The notes below the pieces were generated by a model. It ran no database searches. It was not told the origin of the DNA and saw only the letters and a program-made list of their open reading frames with translations. The position numbers and the translations under genes are program-made. This document shows positions 5,686 through 12,678 of a DNA stretch of 12,747 nt, one piece after another. Source of the DNA: a bacterium (GTDB taxonomy: Bacteria > JAHJDO01); the NCBI GenBank assembly GCA_030611945.1, contig JAUWOV010000054.1:1-12747 (forward strand). The letters are read 5' to 3'. The first letter of the stretch is position 1; each line of letters begins with the position of its first letter.

Positions 5686-6693
5686 CTAAAACTGTCTTAG
5701 AAATCTTAGATCATTCTCAAGAAACATTCGTATATCGGGGATATGGTATTTTATCATAGCAATTCTTTCAATACCCATACCGAACGCAAATCCGCTGTAT
5801 TTTTCTGCGTCATAATGCACCGTCTTGAATACTTCAGGGTCCACCATTCCTGCGCCTCCTATTTCAAGCCACCCTGTATTCTTGCATATTCTGCACCCTT
5901 TGCCTTTGCAATTAACACATGAGAACGCATACTCTGCGCTCGGTTCAGTAAAAGGGAAAAAGTCAGGTCTAAATCTGATTTTTGTTTGCCTGCCAAATAG
6001 CTGTTTTGCAAATACTTCCAAAACACCCTTCAAGTCTCCAAATGTGATATTTGTATCTACAGCCAGTCCCTCTACTTGATGAAATATTGGAGAGTGTGTA
6101 GCATCAACTGCATCTCTTCTGAAACATCTGCCTGGAGCAATTACCCGGACAGGAGGCTTTTGCTTTTCCATAACGCGAATCTGAACAGGGGACGTATGTG
6201 TGCGCAGTAAGTCTTTGCTTGTTATATAAAATGAATCATGTTCGTCTCTTGCCGGATGATCTGCCGGTGTATTAAGCGCTTCAAAATTATAATATTCTGT
6301 TTCTATCTCAGGACCTGTTACTGTCTCAAATCCCAGTCCAAAGAATATCTCTTTGATTTCCTGAGTAATAAGTGCAAGAGGATGCTTGCTGCCAACAACA
6401 GGTTTTATGCCAGGCAAGGATATGTCTAATTTTGCTTCAGCTCTTTTTGATGGCTTGATACTGGCAGACTTCTCACTAATTCTAGCGCTTATATTAGTTT
6501 TTAAATTATTTAGTAATTTACCAAATACCGGTTTTTGGTCATTTGGCAAAGCTGAAACTTGTTTTAATAGAGAGGTAATAATTCCTTTTCTTCCAAGGTA
6601 TTTTACTCTTATTTTCTCTAAATGCTCAGGAAGAGAAATGTCCTTAATTTCAGAATTGAAGTTTTTTTCTGTTTCTTTTATCTTTGCTTTCAA
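5686..6693 (-). CDS. pheS: Phenylalanine-tRNA ligase alpha subunit
   Basis: 335 residues from a TTG start. This is the catalytic subunit of phenylalanyl-tRNA synthetase. It shows the N-terminal helical region (LEKIRVKYLGRKGIIT, 25-40), class II motif 2 (GRCFRRDAVDATHSPIFHQVEG, in two parts at 188-197 and 198-209), the FRPDFFPFTEPSAEY stretch (241-255), a four-Cys loop CVNCKGKGCRIC (259-270) of the kind also present in Bacillus PheS, and motif 3 (GFAFGMGIERIAMI, 301-314). The frame stays open to an ATG at 6771, but a strong promoter (6732-6759) lies inside that extension. The TTG at 6693 has GGAG 7 bases ahead and gives the normal family N-terminus, so it is preferred. It is the first gene of the operon; pheT follows after 10 bases. 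Confidence 0.95.
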   Translation of the reverse strand: MKAKIKETEKNFNSEIKDISLPEHLEKIRVKYLGRKGIITSLLKQVSALPNDQKPVFGKLLNNLKTNISARISEKSASIKPSKRAEAKLDISLPGIKPVVGSKHPLALITQEIKEIFFGLGFETVTGPEIETEYYNFEALNTPADHPARDEHDSFYITSKDLLRTHTSPVQIRVMEKQKPPVRVIAPGRCFRRDAVDATHSPIFHQVEGLAVDTNITFGDLKGVLEVFAKQLFGRQTKIRFRPDFFPFTEPSAEYAFSCVNCKGKGCRICKNTGWLEIGGAGMVDPEVFKTVHYDAEKYSGFAFGMGIERIAMIKYHIPDIRMFLENDLRFLRQF

Positions 6694-6700
6694 TATTCGT

Positions 6701-6704
6701 CTCC
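6701..6704 (-). promoter_or_regulatory. Ribosome-binding site deciding the pheS TTG start
   Basis: Minus-strand GGAG stands 7 bases before TTG at 6693. No comparable site precedes the upstream in-frame ATG at 6771. Together with the promoter at 6732-6759 this fixes the start. Confidence 0.7.
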
Positions 6705-6731
6705 ATATACGATACGCAAAAATGTCTGCTA

Positions 6732-6759
6732 ATTCTAGCACCTTGGGAAATTTTGTCAA
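6732..6759 (-). promoter_or_regulatory. Sigma70-like promoter for the pheS operon
   Basis: Minus strand: perfect TTGACA (6754-6759), 16-base spacer, TAGAAT (6732-6737, five of six). Transcription would begin near 6725, leaving a leader of about 30 bases before the TTG start. There is no room in that leader for a tRNA-Phe attenuator or T-box, so no leader-based control of pheST is evident. Confidence 0.75.
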
Positions 6760-6780
6760 TGACCTGCGCAACCAATAGCT

Positions 6781-6873
6781 TTAGCTGTCGGGGAGCCAAA
6801 GAATACGAATGGCAGAATGACACGCGAGATTGCCACATCGTCCCGAAAGCATTCGGGACTCCTCGCAATGACT
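6781..6873 (-). repeat. Dispersed intergenic repeat, 'GTCATTGCGAGGA...GGCAATCTC' type
   Basis: The core (6826-6873), read on the minus strand, begins GTCATTGCGAGGAGTCCCG, contains a 7-base-pair hairpin (6841-6847 TCCCGAA with 6852-6858 TTCGGGA) and ends GATGTGGCAATCTC. A second module, GTCATTCTGCCATTCGTATTC (given in parts: GTCATTCTG, CCATTCGTATTC), follows to about 6801, and the region to 6781 is unassigned but probably belongs. I recognise the GTCATTGCGAG/GGCAATCTC pattern as a dispersed element of many uncultured and environmental bacterial genomes; that recognition is from memory. It fills most of the gap between pheS and dprA and has no convincing coding capacity. Confidence 0.75.
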
Positions 6874-6886
6874 GAAAATATCAAAC

Positions 6887-6913
6887 TTGTATTTTAAATT
6901 CAATTTATATAAA
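6887..6913 (+). promoter_or_regulatory. Weak candidate promoter for dprA-topA
   Basis: TTGTAT (6887-6892) and TATAAA (6908-6913) are 15 bases apart, just before the dprA ATG at 6923 and just outside the dispersed repeat. The -35 match is poor and the spacing short, so this is only the best available candidate in an AT-rich leader. Confidence 0.25.
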
Positions 6914-6922
6914 GTGTAGAGC

Positions 6923-8029
6923 ATGGATAATCGCACAGCGCTTATAATTTTAAATCTGATTCCCGGCTTAGGACCAATTGGTATACAAAACTTAATAGCT
7001 AAACTTGGAGAGTCGAGAGCGATATTAGAAATATCAGGGGATGAATTAAGAAAAGCCGGCGGACTGAGAGAAAGCGTTTTAGATAACATAATACATTGGG
7101 AAAAGATTGTTGATATAGAGCGGGAATTAGTTTTAATTAAAGAGAAAGGCATAAGAATTATTACAATCCTTGATGATGAGTATCCTTTTTACCTAAAGAA
7201 TATCCATTCTCCGCCAGTCGTTCTCTATATCAGAAGCAGCTCTTCTTTTGAGTTTATTCCGTCAATAGCTATAGTTGGAACAAGAAAAGCCTCTCCATAC
7301 GGCGAAAAAATCACAAAAGAGCTGAGTGCGGAGCTTACCCTGCGGGGATTTATAATTGTGAGCGGAATGGCAAGAGGAATAGACTCCATTGCTCATAGGG
7401 CAGCTCTTGACGCAGGAGGGAAGACCATTGCTGTTTTAGGCTGCGGAGTGGACATTGTATATCCAAAAGAGAATGAGGAGCTTGCTGAACAAATTCAGAA
7501 ACAGGGAGCTCTGATCTCAGAATTCGGTATGGGAACCTCTCCATCAAGAGAGAACTTTCCAAGAAGAAATAGGATAATTAGCGGGTTATGTATTGGAGTA
7601 GTTGTTACTGAAGCCTCAGCGCGCAGTGGTTCGCTTATTACAACCAGATTTGCTTTAGAACAAGGCAGGGAGGTTTTTTCTGTGCCGGGAAAAATCAATG
7701 CGCAAAATTCGGAAGGGGTAAATGGATTAATAAGAGACGGCGCAAAACTGGTTCAGAATGTTGAGGATATACTTGCTGAACTCCAACCAACAACGTATAC
7801 GAACAAAATAACGCGTAAAAGAACCAAAGAGAGCATACCTTTAAAGCCGGCGAATTTATCTCCCGATGAAAAAAAGATATATGAGACCCTGTCTGATGAA
7901 CCTGTTCATATAGATAAAATTATGGAGAACACGCAATTCTCAATAGGTACTCTATCGCAGATTCTCTTGACCTTGGAGCTTAAAAAGATTATAAAGCAAA
8001 TTCCGGGGAAAATGTTTATAAGGATATAA
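6923..8029 (+). CDS. dprA: DNA-processing protein DprA (Smf)
   Basis: 368 residues, full length. DprA binds incoming single-stranded DNA, shields it and loads RecA during natural transformation. Order of parts: an N-terminal helical/HhH-like region (1-65, NLIPGLGPIGIQNLIAKLG at 11-29), the Rossmann-fold core (about 75-290) with SIAIVGTRKASPYG (114-127), IIVSGMARGIDSIAHRAAL (144-162), PRRNRIISGL (213-222) and EASARSGSLITTRFALEQGR (230-249) leading to VPGKIN, and a C-terminal winged-helix domain (about 312-365). The arginines and glycines of the DNA-binding pocket look intact. It starts 229 bases from the divergent pheS start, with only a weak purine stretch before ATG, and is followed by topA after 3 bases. 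No com (competence) genes are in the window, so actual transformability cannot be judged; dprA is widespread also outside competent species. Confidence 0.95.
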   Translation: MDNRTALIILNLIPGLGPIGIQNLIAKLGESRAILEISGDELRKAGGLRESVLDNIIHWEKIVDIERELVLIKEKGIRIITILDDEYPFYLKNIHSPPVVLYIRSSSSFEFIPSIAIVGTRKASPYGEKITKELSAELTLRGFIIVSGMARGIDSIAHRAALDAGGKTIAVLGCGVDIVYPKENEELAEQIQKQGALISEFGMGTSPSRENFPRRNRIISGLCIGVVVTEASARSGSLITTRFALEQGREVFSVPGKINAQNSEGVNGLIRDGAKLVQNVEDILAELQPTTYTNKITRKRTKESIPLKPANLSPDEKKIYETLSDEPVHIDKIMENTQFSIGTLSQILLTLELKKIIKQIPGKMFIRI

Positions 8030-8032
8030 AAT

Positions 8033-10135
8033 ATGGCTAAATCACTTGTCATTGTTGAATCGCCTGCAAAGGCAAAAACAATTAATCGTTATCTAGGCTC
8101 TGGTTTTACTGTAAAAGCGTCCATGGGACATATTATAGACCTGCCTGCAAAAGAATTCGGAGTGGATATTGAGCATGATTTTAAACCTAAGTATGTTGTC
8201 ATAAAAGGCAAACAAAAAATCCTGAAAGAACTAGCTGCGCAAGCGCAAGCGGCTAGCACAGTCTATCTCGCAACTGACCCGGATAGAGAGGGCGAAGCAA
8301 TATCATGGCATTTAAAAAACTCAATATGCAAGAATAAAAAAGTTTTGCGCGTTCTTCTTCATGAAATTACCTCATCTTCGGTGAAGTCTGCTTTTGATAA
8401 TACGCTGGATATTCAAATGGATAAAGTAAATGCTCAGCAGGCAAGAAGAATTCTGGACAGAGTTGTAGGATATAAGATCAGTCCTGTTCTGTGGAAAACA
8501 GTGGGAAGGAACTTAAGCGCAGGAAGAGTTCAGTCAGTTACTGTAAGAATTATTATTGACAGGGAGAGAGAGATTCAGAAATTCAAGCCTGAAGAGTATT
8601 GGTCGATAATAGCTGACCTTGAAACTTCTGCCTGCGAAAATTTGAAAGCAAAATTATCCAAGATTAAGGTTACAAACAAAGCGCAGGCGGACAAAATATC
8701 TGAGGATATTAAAAATGCGAAATTTGTCGTATCAAAGACGAATGTAAAAACTCAGAAAAGAACGGCGTCTCCTCCATTCATAACAAGCAGCCTTCAGCAG
8801 GAGGCGAGTTCAAAACTGCGTTTTTCATCTACAAGAACCATGAGAATTGCGCAGCAGCTCTATGAAGGGCTTGAAACAGGTGAAGGCACAGCAGGATTGA
8901 TCACTTACATGCGAACGGATTCCGTGCGTGTATCAGGGGAAGCTGTTAATGCAGTAAGAAATTACATAAAAAACAAATATGGAGAGCAGTATCTGCCATC
9001 TAAGCCTAATTTTTATAAAAGCAAAAAGACAGCACAGGATGCGCATGAAGCAATTCGCCCGACAAGCGCTTCAAGAGATCCTGAAAAAATCAAAAAATTC
9101 CTTACAGATGATCAGTTTAAGCTGTACAGGCTTATATGGAATAAATTTGTTGCAAGCCAGATAGCGCCTGCAGCTATTCAGCTTACGGTGGTAGAGATTC
9201 AAGCAGGCGACTATATATTCACCGCTTCAGGCTCAACTGTCTTATTCCCTGGATATATGGCAATACAGGGAAATAACACTAAAGAAGATGAACCGAAACT
9301 CCCTCCTCTAAAAGAAGGAGATATATTAAAATTGCTAAGGCTATTACCTGAGCAGCATTTCACAAAGCCGCCTTCCAGATATACAGAAGGCACCTTGATA
9401 CGCACATTGGATGAGAAAGGGATAGGAAGACCTTCCACTTATGCGCCGACAATTAATACTATACAGAACAGAAAATACGTAACAAAGATAAAAGGATTCT
9501 TTCATCCTACAAATACAGGAGTTCTTACAAATAATTTTTTAGTTGAAAAATTTTCCGACATCCTTGACATAAAGTTTACTGCAGATATGGAATCACTTCT
9601 GGACCTGATTGAAAACGGCAAAAAAGACTGGCTTAATGTACTTAAGCAGTTTTATGCGCATTTTGAAAAAGACCTTATGCAAGCTGGAACTCCGGAAAAA
9701 AGCAATGCAAAATGTGAAAAATGCGGAAGCTCTATGGTTATTAGATGGAGATTTGGCAGAAAGTTCTACGCATGCAGCGCATTTCCAAAATGCAGACAAA
9801 CAAAAGCTATTGAAAATGATGATCCGTTGATAAAAGACATACCCGCACAGGAAACCGAATATAAGTGCGAGAAATGCGGGAGCCCTATGCTAATAAGAAC
9901 ATCCAGAGGCGGACAATTCCTAGCATGCAGCAGCTACCCTAAATGCAAGAATACAAAGAGTCTTGATAAGAAAGGAAAGATTGTGGAGAGAAAACCTCCC
10001 GAAGAATCGGATCAGGTCTGCGAGAAATGCGGGAGTAAAATGCTGATAAAAACAAATCGCAGAGGACAAAAATTCCTAGCATGTAGCGGCTATCCTAAAT
10101 GCAGAAACGCAAAACCTCTGCCAAAATTAAATTAA
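8033..10135 (+). CDS. topA: DNA topoisomerase I (type IA) with three C-terminal zinc ribbons
   Basis: 700 residues. It relaxes negative supercoils by passing one strand through a transient single-strand break. The Toprim domain (1-115) carries SLVIVESPAKAKTINRYLG with the catalytic Glu9 and the DPDREGE motif (82-88). The core includes RRILDRVVGYKISPVLW (138-154), SAGRVQSVTVRII (162-174) and the active-site Tyr292 in GLITYMRTDS, followed by AHEAIRPT (337-344) and EKGIGRPSTYAPTI (461-474). Three four-Cys Topo_C ribbons follow: CEKC...C...C at 561-587, 612-638 and 663-690. Ribbons 2 and 3 are much alike in nucleotide sequence. AAGGA at 8020-8024, inside the end of dprA, sits 8 bases before the ATG, so the pair is co-transcribed. 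The gene ends in a 9-base tail-to-tail overlap with the oxidoreductase gene. Confidence 0.97.
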   Translation: MAKSLVIVESPAKAKTINRYLGSGFTVKASMGHIIDLPAKEFGVDIEHDFKPKYVVIKGKQKILKELAAQAQAASTVYLATDPDREGEAISWHLKNSICKNKKVLRVLLHEITSSSVKSAFDNTLDIQMDKVNAQQARRILDRVVGYKISPVLWKTVGRNLSAGRVQSVTVRIIIDREREIQKFKPEEYWSIIADLETSACENLKAKLSKIKVTNKAQADKISEDIKNAKFVVSKTNVKTQKRTASPPFITSSLQQEASSKLRFSSTRTMRIAQQLYEGLETGEGTAGLITYMRTDSVRVSGEAVNAVRNYIKNKYGEQYLPSKPNFYKSKKTAQDAHEAIRPTSASRDPEKIKKFLTDDQFKLYRLIWNKFVASQIAPAAIQLTVVEIQAGDYIFTASGSTVLFPGYMAIQGNNTKEDEPKLPPLKEGDILKLLRLLPEQHFTKPPSRYTEGTLIRTLDEKGIGRPSTYAPTINTIQNRKYVTKIKGFFHPTNTGVLTNNFLVEKFSDILDIKFTADMESLLDLIENGKKDWLNVLKQFYAHFEKDLMQAGTPEKSNAKCEKCGSSMVIRWRFGRKFYACSAFPKCRQTKAIENDDPLIKDIPAQETEYKCEKCGSPMLIRTSRGGQFLACSSYPKCKNTKSLDKKGKIVERKPPEESDQVCEKCGSKMLIKTNRRGQKFLACSGYPKCRNAKPLPKLN

Positions 10136-11107
10136 ACTTTTTTCTTTAGATTCTATTGATTTCAGTTCAGCAGTTACTATTTTTATTGTATCCCGAGCGC
10201 TTTTGGGAGTAACTATTTCAGGCTCTTTGCCTTTTTCTATACAGTCTGCGAAATATGATAGCTCCTTTTCATATGCATCTTTTGTTTCAAGTTCTGGAAC
10301 GAATGAATCCTTGTCTTTTGGATATATCGTGATTGAAGGATTATTCTTTGTTGAGAATATAATAGTTCCTCTCTCAAAACATGCCCTAAAACCTGCTTCA
10401 AATCCAAATCTTCCCTCGACAGCCCAGTTGCAATCCACTGTTACAACAATATCTTTATCGTACAGATATTGAGTTGACAATATATCAATTCCACCGCCTT
10501 TTATCGCATTTGCTCCAACACTATATACAGCTTCCGGCTTACCCAATAGATAATTCACCATATCCACATCGTGAACGTGCAGATCCAGTATTGCTCCACC
10601 GCTTTTACTTCCTTGTTCCAGCCAGTTATTCCATGACCATGAAGGGGGTTCACATGCCCGAAGCATATATAATGACAGAAGCCTGCCAAACTTGTTCTGA
10701 AAAACATAATCCTTAAGTATTTCATATTCATTCCAGAATCTGATGCACTGAGCGATCATGAGAAACCTGCCGCTTTTTTTCTGAGCTTCAATCATTGCGT
10801 CACATTCCTCAACATTCATAGCCATAGGTTTTTCACAAATTACATGCTTACCTGCATCGAGCGCTTTAGTTGTATATTCCTTGTGAAGAAATGTGGGCAG
10901 GCATATATCAACAAAATCAATACATTCGTCATTCAGCAGGTCGTCAATCTTCTCGTATGTTTTAATCCCTTCAAGATCAAACTTGTTCACTAACTCGCTT
11001 ATTCGCACATCATTAACTGCGCCAACTTCTACATTATCTATATTCTTATAGCTATTAATGTGTCTTTCCCCCATATGTCCCATACCAATTATCCCAACTT
11101 TAAGCAT
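10127..11107 (-). CDS. Gfo/Idh/MocA-family NAD(P)-dependent oxidoreductase
   Basis: 326 residues from the ATG at 11107. The N-terminal Rossmann fold has GMGHMGERH (8-16) after the first strand MLKVGII, CLPTFLHKEYTTKALDAGKHVICEKPMA (69-96, containing the family's conserved EKP), and a C-terminal alpha/beta domain with GGAILDLHVHDVDMVNYLLG (170-189), where the catalytic-type His/Asp cluster lies. The family oxidises or reduces sugars, inositols and related polyols; the substrate cannot be read from the sequence. An ATG five codons upstream is in frame, but the 11107 start has GGAGAG 7 bases ahead while the upstream one has none, so the shorter form is preferred. It begins one base after the NlpC/P60 gene and is surely co-transcribed with it. 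Its last three codons overlap the convergent topA end. Confidence 0.9.
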   Translation of the reverse strand: MLKVGIIGMGHMGERHINSYKNIDNVEVGAVNDVRISELVNKFDLEGIKTYEKIDDLLNDECIDFVDICLPTFLHKEYTTKALDAGKHVICEKPMAMNVEECDAMIEAQKKSGRFLMIAQCIRFWNEYEILKDYVFQNKFGRLLSLYMLRACEPPSWSWNNWLEQGSKSGGAILDLHVHDVDMVNYLLGKPEAVYSVGANAIKGGGIDILSTQYLYDKDIVVTVDCNWAVEGRFGFEAGFRACFERGTIIFSTKNNPSITIYPKDKDSFVPELETKDAYEKELSYFADCIEKGKEPEIVTPKSARDTIKIVTAELKSIESKEKSLI

Positions 11108-11108
11108 C

Positions 11109-12572
11109 TTAATACTCTCCATTTATAGTTCTTGTAATTCTTAATCGCTCAAGTAGAGAACCTGTTTTGCCATATTCTCCTAAACTCAAGTCAGATACTA
11201 CTACTCTGCCAATATGCTTTTCTGTCTTAGATGACCACTTCCCTTCAACATATGCCCATGTGTCATGGATAACATAATAATTGCCGTTATCCTTCCCCAG
11301 GTAGAGCATTATATGCCCAGGCATGTAAAGAATGGATATTCCTGATGGAAGTTTTTCAAGAACATCTTTTTCTTGCGCGCCGGATCTATCAAATCTTGCA
11401 ACTTCCCTGCCTATTCTTGCTTGCCGGCTTGAGTTACGCGGCATCCTTATTCCAAAACACGCAAATATGTCCATTATGAATCTGGAGCAATCCCTTTCCC
11501 CTCTCATACCTCCCCAAGCATAAGGTGCGTGTAATAATTTAAAAGCCTGATTAATTACATTCCTTCTTGTATACAGAATATATCCTCTGTGCACATCCTC
11601 ATAAGCTGGTATATACGCTTTTCTAAAAGACAATTTATTTCTTTTATTTGCAACAGGAAACGTAATAATAAAGTGGTTTTTTTTGACGCTCATTAAAGGA
11701 AAGCGCGTTCCCATCTGCGCGCTATCAAGAAAATTTTTACACTTAGAATCAGAGAATATATCAATCTTATCACCTGTTACAACAATAAACTTTTGAGCTT
11801 CGCTATACTCAGTAATATCCCCCTTATTATCTGATATCGCAAGATCTTCAGCATAAATCCAACCTGAGGTAATCTCTGTTTTAACATATGCCCATTTCTT
11901 ATCTCTTGTCTCCCATAACAAAGCCAGAGGCTGCCCCACGTCAATAGCGCTGTCCTGGAATCTATCAAAATCACGGTTGTTTTTTCTGGACATAATAATC
12001 TCATCCGTGGGCAAGACGCGTAGGTTTGTCCTGCGAAGTGTGAGTCCAAACTTAACATTTATTTTGTCAGGGATTTTATTTAGGTCTATATTGTGGAATA
12101 TGGTTTCAAAAAACAAACTGTCAACCCGCATATTATCAGTTGTATACAATTTTCTTCTTTGAATACATTTAGTTGAATTTAGCATATTTTTAGATAATCG
12201 CTTGCCTGATATTGTATTATCTGTCCGGATTACTTTTTCTAGTATTCTTCCTCTCTCGTGGTTAGTTCCATTGAATTTTTCAATTTCCTCTGCAGACATT
12301 ATCACTTTGTCCGGATTATCTATCTTGGATATCCAATATCCAGGAGTGTGCATCTTTACTTTAACATGAGGCAAAGGATAAGGAGCTATGCAAAGCCTGG
12401 AAGCGCAGCCGGAGATAAATATTAAAAGCCAAATACTAAATCCGAATACCGAAATCCTAAACAAACTCAAAATTCTAATTTTCAAAATCCTAAACATTGT
12501 TTTTGTCATTTGTACTTTGGTCATTTGATATTGTTTCGTATTTAGTGCTTCGTGCTTAGAATTTGATTTCAC
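11109..12572 (-). CDS. NlpC/P60 lipoprotein with SH3-type domains (probable muropeptide endopeptidase)
   Basis: 487 residues from GTG at 12572. The lipoprotein signal ends in LIFISGC, with Cys56 the likely lipidated residue. Then come an N-terminal helical region (about 75-170), two bacterial SH3-like segments (about 175-245 and 255-325), and a C-terminal NlpC/P60 domain (about 335-485). Candidate catalytic residues are Cys362 in GERDCSRFIMDIF, His420 in YMPGHIMLYLG and His436 in YVIHD. This layout matches the N_NLPC_P60/SH3_6/SH3_7/NLPC_P60 family, gamma-D-glutamyl-diamino-acid endopeptidases acting on cell-wall peptides outside the inner membrane. The start is uncertain: a 55-residue leader is too long, no start has a good Shine-Dalgarno sequence, and ATG at 12497 (MFRILKIRIL...) would give a normal 30-residue signal. 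Residues 3-48 are encoded by a dispersed repeat. The oxidoreductase gene follows one base later. Confidence 0.85.
   Translation of the reverse strand: MKSNSKHEALNTKQYQMTKVQMTKTMFRILKIRILSLFRISVFGFSIWLLIFISGCASRLCIAPYPLPHVKVKMHTPGYWISKIDNPDKVIMSAEEIEKFNGTNHERGRILEKVIRTDNTISGKRLSKNMLNSTKCIQRRKLYTTDNMRVDSLFFETIFHNIDLNKIPDKINVKFGLTLRRTNLRVLPTDEIIMSRKNNRDFDRFQDSAIDVGQPLALLWETRDKKWAYVKTEITSGWIYAEDLAISDNKGDITEYSEAQKFIVVTGDKIDIFSDSKCKNFLDSAQMGTRFPLMSVKKNHFIITFPVANKRNKLSFRKAYIPAYEDVHRGYILYTRRNVINQAFKLLHAPYAWGGMRGERDCSRFIMDIFACFGIRMPRNSSRQARIGREVARFDRSGAQEKDVLEKLPSGISILYMPGHIMLYLGKDNGNYYVIHDTWAYVEGKWSSKTEKHIGRVVVSDLSLGEYGKTGSLLERLRITRTINGEY
11115..11120 (-). promoter_or_regulatory. Ribosome-binding site deciding the oxidoreductase start
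   Basis: Minus-strand GGAGAG, lying within the last codons of the NlpC/P60 gene, is 7 bases before the ATG at 11107. The alternative ATG at 11122 overlaps this site and has no Shine-Dalgarno sequence of its own. Confidence 0.65.
12429..12566 (-). repeat. Dispersed AT-rich repeat overlapping the lipoprotein signal peptide
   Basis: Low-complexity sequence built of related phrases, read on the minus strand: TTCTAAGCACGAAGCACTAA, ATACGAAACAATATCAAATG, ACCAAAGTACAAATGAC, TTAGGATTTTGAAAATTAG, TTTAGGATTTCGGTATTCGG, ATTTAGTATTTGG. Its two ends are roughly inverted relative to each other (CACTAAATACG near one end, CGGATTTAGTATTTGG at the other). I recognise this 'AAATTCTAAGCACGAAG...TTTAGTATTT' pattern from memory as a family dispersed in candidate-phylum genomes. 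Only one copy lies in this window, so the family assignment rests on recall. It is in frame with the NlpC/P60 gene and encodes most of its hydrophobic leader. Confidence 0.6.
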
Positions 12573-12581
12573 CTGTCATAG

Positions 12582-12608
12582 CCTATATTCTCAAGCCTTT
12601 ATTGTCAA
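12582..12608 (-). promoter_or_regulatory. Candidate promoter for the NlpC/P60-oxidoreductase pair
   Basis: A perfect minus-strand TTGACA (12603-12608) lies about 30 bases before the GTG start. The best -10 is TATAGG (12582-12587), with a 15-base spacer; TAGGCT at 17 bases is weaker. If the -10 is TATAGG, transcription starts close to the GTG, which would favour the downstream ATG at 12497 as the true start. Confidence 0.4.
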
Positions 12609-12657
12609 CCCAAATTCCTATTTAGACCGGCAAACACAGGGATCTAAAGAAAATTCG

Positions 12658-12678
12658 AGATTAGTTTTTACCTAATCT
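12658..12678. repeat. Small inverted repeat near the right edge
   Basis: AGATTAG (12658-12664) and CTAATCT (12672-12678) form a 7-base-pair stem with a 7-base loop. It could be a weak terminator for a gene to the right or an operator. It is AT-rich and lacks a clear U-run, so the function is open. The rest of 12573-12747 shows no gene. Confidence 0.25.

Noticed and set aside
5890-5917. Four-Cys loop in PheS as an unusual zinc-finger insertion
   Set aside because: A similar CxxC...CxxC loop is present in ordinary PheS proteins such as that of Bacillus, so it is not a novelty.
6694-6725. Attenuator or T-box leader controlling pheST
   Set aside because: The predicted leader is only about 30 bases, too short for a Phe-rich leader peptide or a T-box.
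6650-6868. Minus-strand 72-codon frame overlapping the pheS start
   Set aside because: It runs through the dispersed repeat and out of frame into pheS, and its translation resembles no family; the in-frame TTG start explains the region.
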